Source: Geodermatophilus sp. DSM 44513 (lineage in GTDB: Bacteria > Actinomycetota > Actinomycetes > Mycobacteriales > Geodermatophilaceae). From it: DNA of 64,000 bases. A model generated the notes under the pieces. That model was not told where the DNA came from. It ran no database searches and saw nothing but the letters and a program-made list of their open reading frames with translations. The stretch is from NCBI RefSeq assembly GCF_032460525.1, contig NZ_CP135963.1, positions 62,001 to 126,000 on the forward strand, written 5' to 3'. Made by a program: the position numbers and the translations under genes. Below are positions 18,608 to 27,037 of this stretch, in pieces. How positions within the stretch are numbered: position 1 is the stretch's first letter; every line of letters starts with the position of its first letter.

Positions 18608-19941
18608 GCCGCCGCCCTCCGCCGGCGCAGCACCCCGGGCAGGCAGACCAGCGCGGTGAGCGACACCGCCACCGCCAGGCCGACCAGGGACGCCGACCAG
18701 CCGTTGGCCGGGTCGATGCCCAGGTCGGCCTGGCGGGCGGCCCACCACGCCGTCCAGCCCGCACCCGGGCCGGCGAAGTAGGTCGGCAGGGTGAGCTGGT
18801 AGGCGAGGAAGCCGGCCGCCCACGGCAGCAGGAACACCGGCCGTGCGGGGGCGGTGTCGGAGGTGTCCCAGGCCCCGCGCGGGGTGCTGGCGTAGGCGAC
18901 GAGCAGCACACCGGCCAGCGGCACGAACACCGCGCCGATGAGGAAGAGGAACGGCTCGTAGGCGGCGATGTCGAAGGTCAGGGCCAGCAGCGTGGCGACC
19001 GTGCCGACGCCGACGGCCAGCAGCCGCCGGTCGGCCCGGGCGACGATGTTCTGCGCGGACACCGCGGTGGAGTAGACGTTGGCGAAGGCCTCGTCCAGCT
19101 CCACGGTGACCAGCACCAGCACGGCCAGGGCCCCCAGCGGGACGGCCAGCAGCGCGTCGATGACGTCGAACCCGGCGCTGCCGTAGGCGGCCAGCGCGAC
19201 GACGCCGAGGGTGAACATCACGATCGTGGCCAGGCCGTAGCCCAGCCCCGCGCCGGCACCCGCGGCCCGGGCGCTGCGGGCGTGCCGGGTGTAGTCGGCG
19301 ACCAGCGGGAACCAGGAGACCGGCAGCGCGATGACGATGTCGGCCGCCGTCCAGAACGAGGTGGCCGCGCCCTGCGTCAGCGGCGGCAGCGGCTCGGCCA
19401 GGACGTTGACGAACAGGTAGACCACCGCCGCGAGGGCCGCCCAGATCGCGTAGCGGGCCAGCACCCGGGCGACCCCGAGCGGGCGCAGCGCCATCGCGGT
19501 GGCCAGCACCCCGGCGAGCAGCACGAACGGCCACCGCGGTGCGTCCAGCACCCGGGACGCCGCCTCGGCGATGATGACGATCTCGAAGGTGGCCCAGCCG
19601 ACGCACTGCACCAGGTTGACCGCGGTGGGCAGCGCGGAGGCGCGCCGGCCGAGCAGCCCGCGCAGCAGCACCATCGTGGGCACCCGCTCGCGCGCCCCCG
19701 CGGCGGCGGCCAGCCCGAGCAGCGTGGCGCCGATGACGGCGCCGACGACGATGGCGCCGATCGTGGTCGACAGCGGCCGGCCCGGGAGGACGACGAAGAC
19801 GGCGGCCACCGGCAGCAGCAGGCTGACGCCCAGGTTGGCCCACAGGCCGAAGGTGTCCCGCAGGCCGAGGACGGGGGCGGGCGCCTCGGCGAGGGTGAGG
19901 GGGGCCTCCCCGGTCGCGGGGACGGCGTTCGACGTGCTCAT
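18604..19941 (-). CDS. cytX: CytX-type HMP (hydroxymethylpyrimidine) permease
   Basis: A 445-residue membrane protein of the NCS1 cytosine/purine permease family with about 12 segments: LRDTFGLWANLGVSLLLP near the start, the NCS1 substrate region PVSWFPLVADYTRHARS, and LDEAFANVYSTAVSAQN. As first gene behind a TPP riboswitch and upstream of thiazole genes, it most likely imports a thiamine pyrimidine precursor, as proposed for CytX. ATG 19941 follows GGGAG closely; that ribosome binding site is part of the riboswitch 3' end, so translation is likely controlled directly. Confidence 0.92.
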
Positions 19942-19947
19942 GACTGC

Positions 19948-20037
19948 TCCCTACGCCGGCATTACCCGGTCAGGTTCCAGCGGTCGGCGACGCCTCGAGT
20001 CGCCCTCTCAGCCCGGTGGTGCCCGAGCTCCCGCACG
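19948..20037 (-). promoter_or_regulatory. TPP riboswitch (thi box)
   Basis: On the minus strand the leader of cytX carries the canonical thi-box words: GGGCTGAGAGGG (pyrimidine-sensing J3-2/P3), then ACCGCTGGAACCTGACCGGG and TAATGCCGGCGTAGGGAG (pyrophosphate arm and P1/P2 closure). The GGGAG serves as ribosome binding site six bases before the ATG, so TPP binding should hide it and shut off cytX-thiO-thiS-thiG-tenI. Confidence 0.95.
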
Positions 20038-20077
20038 TGCAGCGCCCACCCTAGACCCGGTCCGTACAGTCCCCGCC

Positions 20078-20677
20078 GTGCCGGTCGCCGACCTCCCCTC
20101 CCGCTCCCCCGACGACTGGCGGCGGGCCACCCGGCACCCGTTCCTCGACGCCGTGCGCGACGGGACCGTCCCGGTCGCCGCCTTCGACACCTGGCTGGTG
20201 CAGGACGCCCGCTTCGTCGCCGACCTGCTGCGCTTCCAGGCCCGGTTGCTGGCCCGCGCGCCCCGGCCGGCGCAGGCGGTGCTCGCCGGCGGGCTGGTGG
20301 CGCTGGTCGAGGAGCTGGCCTGGTTCGAGCAGCAGGCCGCCGTCCGCGGGTTGGACCTGGGGGCGCCGGCCCGGCCGGCCACCGCCGGCTACGCGGAGCT
20401 GCTCGGGCGGCTGGACGCCGCTGACGCCGGGACGGCGCTGACCGCGCTGTGGACCATCGAGCGCACCTACCTGGACGCGTGGTCGCACGCGCGGCCCGGC
20501 GCGCCCGGGTACCGGGAGTTCGTCGAGCACTGGACGACGCCGGGGTTCGCCGGCTACGTCGCCGGGCTGGCGGCGGCGGCCGACGGCACGCCCGCGCCGG
20601 ACGCCGACGCGACCTTCGCCGAGGTGGTCGCGGCCGAGGTGGCCTTCTGGGACATGGCGCTGGACGCGGCGCTGTGA
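20078..20677 (+). CDS. TenA-like protein lacking the catalytic Cys (TenA_E type)
   Basis: A 199-residue all-helical protein of the TenA/thiaminase II family: RHPFLDAVRDGT, FDTWLVQDARFVADLL (first Asp), ELAWFEQQA, ALTALWTIERTYLDAW and EVVAAEVAFWDMAL with the terminal Glu. The segment that in TenA holds the nucleophile Cys instead reads LWTIERTYLD, the hallmark of the TenA_E subgroup in which Glu replaces Cys. TenA proteins hydrolyse aminopyrimidine breakdown products to recover HMP. It is divergent from the cytX operon, starts 40 bases from the riboswitch and runs into a second tenA-type gene. Confidence 0.8.
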   Translation: MPVADLPSRSPDDWRRATRHPFLDAVRDGTVPVAAFDTWLVQDARFVADLLRFQARLLARAPRPAQAVLAGGLVALVEELAWFEQQAAVRGLDLGAPARPATAGYAELLGRLDAADAGTALTALWTIERTYLDAWSHARPGAPGYREFVEHWTTPGFAGYVAGLAAAADGTPAPDADATFAEVVAAEVAFWDMALDAAL

Positions 20678-20705
20678 GCACGGCGCTGGACGCGGCGCTG
20701 TGAGC
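20656..20705 (+). repeat. 24-bp direct repeat duplicating the end of the first tenA-like gene
   Basis: GGCGCTGGACGCGGCGCTGT plus GAGC occurs at 20656-20679 and again at 20682-20705 (period 26). Each copy holds ALDAAL-stop and an overlapping GTGA. The duplication moves the second gene's GTG 22 bases away from the first gene's stop. Confidence 0.85.
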
Positions 20706-21317
20706 CTGTCCGCCGACCTGTGGGCGGCGAACGCCGACCTGGCCGCCGCGGCGCTGGCGCACCCGTTCGTGGCCGGGATCGGCGACGGAACGCTGCCGCG
20801 GGAGCGCTTCGCCGGCTACGTCGCCCAGGACGCGTTCTTCCTGGAGTCCTTCGCCCGCGGCTACGCCCTCGGGGTGGCGCACAGCCCCGACCGGGCCACC
20901 CTGGACGCCTTCGCCGACCTGCTCGCCGGGGTCCGCGAGGAGCTGGCGCTGCACGCCGGCTACGCGGCCCGCTGGGGCATCGACCTGGCCGGCGTGCAGC
21001 CGCTGCCGGCGACCACCGCCTACACCGACTTCCTGCTGGCCACGGCGTCCCTCGGCGGGGTCGGTGCGACCTGCGCGGCGATGACCCCGTGCATGCGGCT
21101 GTACGCGCACCTGGGCCGCTCGCTGTCGCCCGGGCGCGCCGGGGACTACGCCGAGTGGGTCACCACCTACGCCGACCCGGGGTTCGACGCGCTGGCCGGC
21201 ACGCTGGAGCGGCTGCTGGACTCGCACGCCGCCGACGTCCCCGCCGTCCGGACGGCGTACCGGCGGGCGATGGCACTGGAGGTCGGCTTCTTCGACGCCG
21301 CCTGGCGCGGGGCCTGA
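20700..21317 (+). CDS. tenA: TenA-family aminopyrimidine aminohydrolase/thiaminase II (Cys type)
   Basis: A 205-residue helical protein: AHPFVAGIGDGTLPRERFAGYVAQDAFFLESFARGYA carries the first Asp and aromatic pocket, TTAYTDFLL, AAMTPCMRLYAHLG holds the nucleophile Cys, and ALEVGFFDAAW the closing Glu. This is the classical TenA_C set, so hydrolysis of formylaminopyrimidine or aminopyrimidine to HMP is expected. GTG 20700 sits in the second copy of the 24-bp duplication. With the TenA_E neighbour it probably forms a salvage pair next to the CytX importer. Confidence 0.88.
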   Translation: MSLSADLWAANADLAAAALAHPFVAGIGDGTLPRERFAGYVAQDAFFLESFARGYALGVAHSPDRATLDAFADLLAGVREELALHAGYAARWGIDLAGVQPLPATTAYTDFLLATASLGGVGATCAAMTPCMRLYAHLGRSLSPGRAGDYAEWVTTYADPGFDALAGTLERLLDSHAADVPAVRTAYRRAMALEVGFFDAAWRGA

Positions 21318-21340
21318 CGGGCGCTCGCCGGACGGCGACG

Positions 21341-21391
21341 GTGTGCGCCGAGGCCCCCTCCCGACGGGTGGAGCAGGGCGGCGGCGCACAC
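21341..21391. terminator. Bidirectional hairpin between tenA and mntH
   Basis: GTGTGCGCCG (21341-21350) pairs with CGGCGCACAC (21382-21391), 10 bp perfect with a 31-base loop, between the convergent stops at 21317 and 21415. Confidence 0.45.
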
Positions 21392-21414
21392 GCTCGGCCG
21401 TGGAGCGAGCGGGC

Positions 21415-22707
21415 TCAGAGCACGAAGCCCAGCAGCAGGTGGCCGTTGAGGGCGATGATCAGCGCCGCGACGACGCACCCGGCGACGGTGGTGACCCGCC
21501 GGTTCACCCAGCCGCCCATGAGGTCGCGCCGGCTGGTCAGCCACAGCAGCGGCACCAGGGCGAACGGGATGCCGAAGCTGAGCACGACCTGGGACCAGAC
21601 CAGCGCGGTGGTCGGGTCGCCCCCGAGCACCAGCACCAGCAGCGCCGGGGCGAGGGTCACCAGCCGGCGGACCAGCACCGGGATGTGCCGCTTGAGGAAG
21701 CCGGCCATGACCACCTGGCCGGCGTGCGTGCCGACCGAGGACGACGCGAAGCCCGACGCCAGCAGCGCCAGGGCGAAGGCCAGCGCCGCGCCGGCACCGA
21801 GCTGGTCGCCCAGCCCGGCGTGCACGCCCTCCAGCGAGCCGGCCTGCTCGGCCGAGCCGGTGAACAGCTGGGCGGCGATGACCAGCATCGCGGCGTTGAC
21901 CAGCCCCGCCACGCCCATGGCCACCAGCACGTCCAGCCGCTGGGCGCGCAGCAGCCCGCGCCGTCCCTCGCGGGTGCGCCCGGCGGTGACCACGTCGCCG
22001 TAGCGGCCCGGGGTGAGCGCGGAGTGCACGTAGATGACGTGCGGCATGACCGTGGCGCCGAGGATGCCGGCGGCCAGCACCAGGCTGTCCGGGCCGGCGA
22101 AGGAGGGCACCATCCCCGACGCCATGCCGCCCACGTCGACACCGGAGCCGACCAGCGTGTAGGCGAAGCCGGCGCCGATGACCAGCAGCAGCCCGGTGAT
22201 GACCCGCTCGAAGGGGCGGTGCCCGCGGGACTGCGCGGCCAGCAGCACGAAGGCGACGACGGCGGTGATCAGGCCGCCGATCGGCAGCGGGACGCCGAAG
22301 AGCAGGTTGAGCGCGACCGCGCCGCCGACGATCTCGGCCAGGTCGGTGGCGATGGCGACCGCCTCGGCCTGCAGCCACAGCCCGCGGGTGACCGGGCGGG
22401 GCAGCTGCTCGCGGCAGTTGGTGGCGAGGTCCCGGCCGGTGGCCAGGCCGAGCTTGGCGGTGAGGCTCTGGATGAGCATCGCCATGAGGTTCGCCGCGAC
22501 GATCACCCACAGCAGGGTGTAGCCGAAGGAGGCGCCGCCGGAGAAGTTGGTGGCGAAGTTGCCCGGGTCCACGTAGGCGACCGCGGCGACGAAGGCCGGG
22601 CCCAGCAGCGGCCAGATCCGCCGCCGCGCGGTCGGCTGCGCGGGGCGGCGGGGGCCGGCGACCAGGGTGGTCGGGAGGACGGCGGCCTCGGTCTTGGACA
22701 GGTACAC
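21415..22707 (-). CDS. mntH: Nramp-family divalent metal (Mn2+/Fe2+) transporter
   Basis: A 430-residue membrane protein with about 11 segments. DPGNF (D47-N50) in helix 1 and MPHVIYVHS in helix 6 are the metal-binding signatures of Nramp proteins; the Met of MPH supports transition metals over magnesium. GDPTTALVWSQVVLSFGIPFALVPLL fits helix 10. It imports Mn2+ or Fe2+ with protons. Start is GTG 22707. It lies downstream of, and on the same strand as, the Mn/Fe superoxide dismutase, but a strong hairpin separates them, so cotranscription is unlikely though a functional link through metal supply is attractive. Confidence 0.94.
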   Translation of the reverse strand: MYLSKTEAAVLPTTLVAGPRRPAQPTARRRIWPLLGPAFVAAVAYVDPGNFATNFSGGASFGYTLLWVIVAANLMAMLIQSLTAKLGLATGRDLATNCREQLPRPVTRGLWLQAEAVAIATDLAEIVGGAVALNLLFGVPLPIGGLITAVVAFVLLAAQSRGHRPFERVITGLLLVIGAGFAYTLVGSGVDVGGMASGMVPSFAGPDSLVLAAGILGATVMPHVIYVHSALTPGRYGDVVTAGRTREGRRGLLRAQRLDVLVAMGVAGLVNAAMLVIAAQLFTGSAEQAGSLEGVHAGLGDQLGAGAALAFALALLASGFASSSVGTHAGQVVMAGFLKRHIPVLVRRLVTLAPALLVLVLGGDPTTALVWSQVVLSFGIPFALVPLLWLTSRRDLMGGWVNRRVTTVAGCVVAALIIALNGHLLLGFVL

Positions 22708-22823
22708 GGGGGCCTCGCAGGGGACGGGCGGTGCGCGGTGGTCGCTGCTGTCCTGCCCGCCGGGGGTGTCACGGTCGGGCCAGGGCGTGGCCCGCGCGGG
22801 CCGAGGTGAGGCTGCCCTGACGT

Positions 22824-22853
22824 CCCGGGGCCGCGGGTCCCCGCGGCCCCGGG
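22824..22853 (-). terminator. Terminator of the superoxide dismutase gene
   Basis: CCCGGGGCCGCGG and CCGCGGCCCCGGG form a perfect 13-bp stem with a 4-base loop, starting eight bases past the sod stop on the minus strand. Confidence 0.75.
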
Positions 22854-22860
22854 AGCACGT

Positions 22861-23490
22861 TCAGGCGGCCGGGACGATCAGCCCCGCGGTGGCCGTGCGC
22901 GCCGTGGTGAACCGCCGCGTGACGTCGGCCCAGTTGACGACGTTCCACCACGCGTCGATGTAGTCGGTCTTCACGTTGCGGTACTGCAGGTAGAAGGCGT
23001 GCTCCCACATGTCGAGCATGAGCAGCGGGACCAGGCCGACGGCGAGGTTGCCCTGGTGGTCGTAGAGCTGGCAGATGAGCAGCTTCTGGCCCACGGAGTC
23101 CCAGGCCAGGATCGACCAGCCCGAGCCCTGGACGCCGCCGGCGACGGCGGTGAAGTGCGCCCGGAAGGCGTCGAAGGAGCCGAACTGGTCGTCCACGGCC
23201 GCGGCCAGCTCGCCGTCGGGGCGGTCGCCGCCGTCGGGGCTCATGTTCGGCCAGAACACCGAGTGGTTGACGTGCCCGGCCAGGTTGAACGCCAGGTTCT
23301 TCTCGTGCAGGTTCGCCGTCCCCAGCCCGTCGTTCGCGCGCGCCTCGGCGAGCTTCTCCAGCGCGGTGTTGGCGCCGGTGACGTAGGTCTGGTGGTGCTT
23401 GGAGTGGTGCAGCTCCATGATCTCGCCGGAGATGTGCGGCTGCAGCGCCCCGTAGTCGTAGGGCAGGTCGGGGAGCTGGTAGTCGGGCAT
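22861..23490 (-). CDS. sodA: Superoxide dismutase, Mn/Fe family
   Basis: A 209-residue enzyme that dismutates superoxide to oxygen and peroxide. By comparison with E. coli Mn-SOD the metal ligands are H28 (ELHHSKHHQ), H76 ([10 protein letters not shown]), D160 and H164 ([11 protein letters not shown]). [10 protein letters not shown] and DAWWNVVNW complete the C-terminal domain. No signal peptide, so cytoplasmic. ATG 23490 follows GGAGGG at six bases. The neighbouring mntH suggests manganese as cofactor, but Fe or cambialistic use cannot be excluded. Upstream lies a palindromic repeat element, and then marR. Confidence 0.95.
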   Translation of the reverse strand: MPDYQLPDLPYDYGALQPHISGEIMELHHSKHHQTYVTGANTALEKLAEARANDGLGTANLHEKNLAFNLAGHVNHSVFWPNMSPDGGDRPDGELAAAVDDQFGSFDAFRAHFTAVAGGVQGSGWSILAWDSVGQKLLICQLYDHQGNLAVGLVPLLMLDMWEHAFYLQYRNVKTDYIDAWWNVVNWADVTRRFTTARTATAGLIVPAA

Positions 23491-23614
23491 CGGGTTCCCT
23501 CCGTCGCGCGTGCTGGACGCAGGTGGTCCTGCCCCGCGCCCCTGACACGTCGGGGCCGACCCGTGGCCCGCCCGGGCCAGACCACCTCCTCCGGCGTTCC
23601 GCGCGCGGAAGGCC

Positions 23615-23680
23615 CCCGAGCAGCCTTCATCGCGACAATGGCCACCCCTCCGGCCTTTATCGCGACAATGGCTGCTCGGG
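23615..23680. repeat. Composite hairpin repeat with two TCGCGA-core direct repeats
   Basis: An 11-bp perfect inverted repeat, CCCGAGCAGCC (23615-23625) and GGCTGCTCGGG (23670-23680), encloses two 20-bp direct repeats, GCCTTCATCGCGACAATGGC (23623-23642) and GCCTTTATCGCGACAATGGC (23653-23672), that differ at one base. A palindrome TTCCGCGCGCGGAA (23597-23610) lies just outside. The element ends exactly at the marR stop codon. A related copy is at 45770 with the same TTCCGCGCGCGGA word beside it. Confidence 0.8.
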
Positions 23681-24148
23681 TCAGTGCCCGGGGTCGTCGA
23701 GGACGGCGTGCAGGAAGCGTTCCACCGCGGCCAGCTCGGCGGCATCCAGCTCGGCAGTGGCCGCCTGCAGCCGGCGGGCCAGCGGCACCATCCGCTCGGC
23801 GCCGAGCGCGCGCGCCGCGGGAGCGAGCACGACCAGCACCCGGCGCCGGTCGCCGGTGTCCCGTTCCCGCCGGACCAGCCCGTGCCGCTCCAGCCGGTCG
23901 ACCAGCGCGGTGACCGCACCGGAGGACAGCCCCAGCTGCGCGCCGAGGGTGTTGACCGGCGTCCCGTCGCCGGCCGCCGCGTCGAGCGCGCGCAGGGCGG
24001 CGAGGTCGGAGGTGTTCAGCCCGGTGCTCGTGATCAGCTCGCCGGCCAGCGCCACCATCCGGCGCATCAGCTCCCGGGTCAGCTCCTGCACCCGATCGGC
24101 GGGGTCGGGGGGGAGTGCCGCTTGCCCGTACGTCATCCGTCGTGCCAT
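23681..24148 (-). CDS. MarR-family transcriptional regulator
   Basis: A 155-residue winged-helix regulator: [40 protein letters not shown] (recognition helix) and [17 protein letters not shown] (wing), with dimerisation helices at both ends. It is divergent from the MMPL transporter gene 24218, with a 69-base gap that holds two TCTCGA-type operator sites, so it most likely represses both itself and the exporter until a ligand binds. ATG 24148 is immediately after GAGAGG; ATG 24136, four codons later, has better spacing. Confidence 0.9.
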   Translation of the reverse strand: MARRMTYGQAALPPDPADRVQELTRELMRRMVALAGELITSTGLNTSDLAALRALDAAAGDGTPVNTLGAQLGLSSGAVTALVDRLERHGLVRRERDTGDRRRVLVVLAPAARALGAERMVPLARRLQAATAELDAAELAAVERFLHAVLDDPGH

Positions 24149-24150
24149 CC

Positions 24151-24188
24151 TCTCGATGCGTCGAGATACTTGTCGCGTCGAGAGATAC
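24151..24188. promoter_or_regulatory. Probable MarR operator pair between marR and the MMPL gene
   Basis: TCTCGATGCGTCGAGA (24151-24166) has perfect 6-bp arms. A second, degenerate site TTGTCGCGTCGAGAGA begins at 24170. GCGTCGAGA is common to both and is followed by ATACT. Placement in the divergent gap fits autorepression and control of the exporter. Confidence 0.55.
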
Positions 24189-24217
24189 TAGCCACCCGTC
24201 GTCCCAGGGAGCACACC

Positions 24218-26326
24218 GTGGACCGTCTGTCCGCCCTCGTCACCCGCCGCCGTCGCGCCTGGGCGGTGCTCGTGCTCTACCTGGCCGCCGCGGCGGCGGT
24301 GCTGCTGGCACCGGCGCCGGACCAGGTCGCGCCCCCGTCCTCCTCCGGGCTGCCCGACGACTACCAGTCGGCGCAGGCCGAGCGGCTGCAGGCGCAGCTG
24401 CCGCAGACCGGCGTCGAGCCGGTGCTGGCGGTGGTCAGTCGCAGCGACGGCGGCGCGCTGTCCCCCGCCGACCTCGCCGCGGCCCAGGAGGCCGCCGCGG
24501 CCGGGGCCGGGGCCGCCGGCAGCACCGTGGCCGGCCCGCCGGACGTCTCCCCGGACGGCGCGGTGGCCGTGCTGGTCGTCCCGCTGGACACCACCGGCGG
24601 GGACGAGGCCGTGGCCGACCGGGTGGCCGCGCTGCGCGAGGCCGTCGGCGCCGACCTGCCCGGCGGGCTCACCGTGCAGGTCACCGGTGGGCCGGCGTTC
24701 GGCGCGGACCTGCTGCGCGTCTTCGAGGGGGCCGACACCACGCTGCTGCTGGTCACCGCCGCGGTGGTGGCCGTGCTGCTGCTGGTGACCTACCGCAGCC
24801 CCGTGCTCTGGATCGTCCCGCTGGCCGTGGTGGCCACCGCCGAGCAGGCCACCCTCGCGCTGCTGGACCAGGTGCTGCCGCGGCTCGGGCTGGCCTACGA
24901 CGGCAGCACGGTCGGCATCACCAGCGTGCTCGTGTTCGGTGCGGCCACCGACTACGCGCTGCTGCTCATCGCCCGCTACCGCGAGCAGCTGCGGGTCACC
25001 GCCGACCGGTTCGCCGCGATGCGCACCGCCGTCGCGCGCACCGCCGAGGCCATCCTGGCCAGCGGCGGCACCGTCGTGCTGGCCTGCCTCACCCTGCTGC
25101 TGGCCACCCGCGAGGGCAGCCGGGCGCTGGGTGCGGCGGCCGCCCTCGGCGTCGCCGTCGCCGTCGTCGCCGGGCTGGTCGTACTGCCCTGCGCGCTGGT
25201 GCTGTGCGGGCGCGGGCTGTTCTGGCCCCTCGTGCCCCGCGTCGGCAGCCGCGGCACCGAGGGCCGGGTGTGGGGGCGCCTCGGCGAGGGCGTGGCCCGT
25301 GCCCCGCGGCTGGTCGCCGCCCTCGGCATCGCCGTGCTGGCCCTGCTGTCGGTCGGCGGGCTGGGGCTGCAGACCGGGCTGTCCCAGGTGGAGCAGCTGC
25401 GCGCCGAGCCCGAGTCGGTGCTCGGCGCCCGGACGCTGGCCGGCGCCTTCCCCGCCGGGTCGGCCGAGCCGGTCGCGGTGCTCACCACCACGGCCGCCGC
25501 ACCGGCGGTGGCCGACGCGGCGGCCGGCGTGGAGGGGGTCGCCTCGGCCGCGGTCGGCCTCGGCGGGCCGGAGGTCACCCAGGTCGACGTCGTCCTGGAC
25601 GCCGAACCGGGGTCGGCGGCGTCGGAGACCGCCGTGCGCGAGCTGCGCGAGGCCGTGGCCGCGGTGCCGGACGCCGGTGCGGCGGTCGGCGGGTCGGAGG
25701 CCACGGCGGTGGACCTGGCCGACGCCGAGGCCCGCGACCGGCTGGTGGTGATCCCGCTGGTCCTCGTGCTGGTGGCCGCGGTGCTGGTCGCCCTGCTGCG
25801 CTCGCTGGTGGCCCCGCTGCTGCTCGTGCTCACCGTGGTCGCCTCCTACGCGGCCAGCGTCGGCGCCAGCTGGCTGCTGTTCACCACCGTGTGGGACTTC
25901 CCCGCCCTGGACGAGGGGGTGCTGCTGCTGTCCTTCCTGTTCCTCGTCGCGCTCGGGGTCGACTACAACATCTTCCTGGTCACCCGGGCCCGCGAGGAGG
26001 CCGCCCGGCTGGGCACCCGCGCCGGCGTGCTCACCGCGCTGCGGGTCACCGGCGGGGTCATCACCAGCGCCGGGATCCTGCTGGCCGCGGTGTTCGCCGT
26101 CCTCGGCGTCCTCCCGCTGGTCACGCTCACCCAGATCGGCGTCATCGTCTGCGTCGGCGTGCTGCTGGACACCCTGCTGGTGCGCACCGTGATCGTGCCG
26201 GCCCTGGCCTTCTGGCTCGGCGACCGGTTCTGGTGGCCCGGGCGCCCGCAGGCGCCGGCCCCCGAGCCGCCCCATGGTGGGACGCCGCACCGGGAGGGGG
26301 CGGCCGCCCTGGTCCCCACCCCGTGA
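24218..26326 (+). CDS. MMPL/RND-type transporter
   Basis: A 702-residue membrane protein with two repeats of one segment, an extracytoplasmic domain and five segments: N-terminal TM about 10-30, periplasmic-side domain 35-170, TM bundle 175-350, TM about 372-392, second domain 395-505 and TM bundle 505-670. ATDYALLLIARYREQL and GVDYNIFLVTRAREE carry the family's DY pairs that couple proton flow to transport. Actinobacterial MMPL proteins export lipids or drugs. GTG 24218 follows GGGAG at seven bases. Adjacent MarR suggests a drug or phenolic compound as inducer. Confidence 0.9.
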   Translation: MDRLSALVTRRRRAWAVLVLYLAAAAAVLLAPAPDQVAPPSSSGLPDDYQSAQAERLQAQLPQTGVEPVLAVVSRSDGGALSPADLAAAQEAAAAGAGAAGSTVAGPPDVSPDGAVAVLVVPLDTTGGDEAVADRVAALREAVGADLPGGLTVQVTGGPAFGADLLRVFEGADTTLLLVTAAVVAVLLLVTYRSPVLWIVPLAVVATAEQATLALLDQVLPRLGLAYDGSTVGITSVLVFGAATDYALLLIARYREQLRVTADRFAAMRTAVARTAEAILASGGTVVLACLTLLLATREGSRALGAAAALGVAVAVVAGLVVLPCALVLCGRGLFWPLVPRVGSRGTEGRVWGRLGEGVARAPRLVAALGIAVLALLSVGGLGLQTGLSQVEQLRAEPESVLGARTLAGAFPAGSAEPVAVLTTTAAAPAVADAAAGVEGVASAAVGLGGPEVTQVDVVLDAEPGSAASETAVRELREAVAAVPDAGAAVGGSEATAVDLADAEARDRLVVIPLVLVLVAAVLVALLRSLVAPLLLVLTVVASYAASVGASWLLFTTVWDFPALDEGVLLLSFLFLVALGVDYNIFLVTRAREEAARLGTRAGVLTALRVTGGVITSAGILLAAVFAVLGVLPLVTLTQIGVIVCVGVLLDTLLVRTVIVPALAFWLGDRFWWPGRPQAPAPEPPHGGTPHREGAAALVPTP

Positions 26327-26336
26327 CACCCGCCCC

Positions 26337-26387
26337 GTGAACACCGCGTCCTCATGAACACCGCGTCCCCGTGAACACCGCGTCCCC
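26337..26387. repeat. 17-bp tandem repeat, three copies
   Basis: [G/A]TGAACACCGCGTCC[C/T]C repeats at 26337, 26354 and 26371 without spacers, 11 bases after the MMPL stop. It runs straight into the terminator hairpin. Confidence 0.85.
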
Positions 26388-26421
26388 GGCGCGGCGGACC
26401 GACCCCGCCGCCGCGCCGGGG
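26384..26421 (+). terminator. Terminator after the MMPL gene
   Basis: CCCCGGCGCGGCGG (26384-26397) and CCGCCGCGCCGGGG (26408-26421) form a perfect 14-bp stem with a 10-base loop. Confidence 0.7.
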
Positions 26422-26499
26422 ACGCGGGCACGCGGTCCTTGAACTCTCAAGCAGTCGGGAGCAGACTGGGCTGGTCACCGTCCACCCGAGGAGCCCGCC

Positions 26500-27012
26500 G
26501 TGCCCGTCCAGCGCCTGAACCACGCCGTCCTCTACGTCCGCGACCTGGCCCGCAGCCTGGCCTTCTACCGCGACGTCCTCGGCTTCCGGGTGACCAACGA
26601 GATCCCCGGCACCGCGGTCTTCCTGCAGGCCGAGGGGTCGACCAACGACCACGACCTGGGCCTGTTCCAGGTCGGCCCCGGCGCCAGGCCCTCCGAGGCC
26701 GGCCGGCGCACCGTCGGGCTCTACCACCTGGCCTGGGAGGTCGACACCCTCGCCGAGCTGGCCCGCGTGCGCGCGGAACTGGACCGGGTCGGGGCGCTCA
26801 CCGGCGCCGCCGACCACGTCACGACCAAGGCCCTCTACGCCCGGGACCCCGACGGCCTGGAGTTCGAGGTGTCCTGGCTGGTGCCGGCCGCGCTGATCAC
26901 CCCGGAGCTGACCGAGGGCGCCCCGCTCACCGCGCCGTTGGACCTCGACCGCGACACCGCCCGCTACGGCGCGTCGACCCGCGGCGGCGTGGGGGTGTCC
27001 GTCCCCGCCTGA
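26500..27012 (+). CDS. VOC-family dioxygenase/glyoxalase-like protein
   Basis: A 170-residue vicinal oxygen chelate protein. Three metal ligands are in place: His in LNHAVLYVRDL (residue 7), His in LYHLAWEV, and Glu in GLEFEVSW. LARSLAFYRDVLGFRV and ARDPDGLEFEV are family signatures. The layout resembles a single-module catechol 2,3-dioxygenase-like enzyme, but substrate and even catalytic status are unknown. GTG 26500 has GAGGAG upstream at seven bases. It is a single gene between the MMPL terminator and a convergent hydrolase. Confidence 0.85.
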   Translation: MPVQRLNHAVLYVRDLARSLAFYRDVLGFRVTNEIPGTAVFLQAEGSTNDHDLGLFQVGPGARPSEAGRRTVGLYHLAWEVDTLAELARVRAELDRVGALTGAADHVTTKALYARDPDGLEFEVSWLVPAALITPELTEGAPLTAPLDLDRDTARYGASTRGGVGVSVPA

Positions 27013-27037
27013 GCGTCGCTCCGGCCGGGCCGAGGTC

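Noticed and set aside
19948..20037. tRNA-like segment near the tenA/cytX gap
   Set aside because: The GGTTCCAG-like word belongs to the TPP riboswitch, whose conserved words are all present on the minus strand.
26337..26387. 17-bp triplicate as a CRISPR or phage attachment site
   Set aside because: No spacers, no cas genes and no integrase or tRNA nearby.
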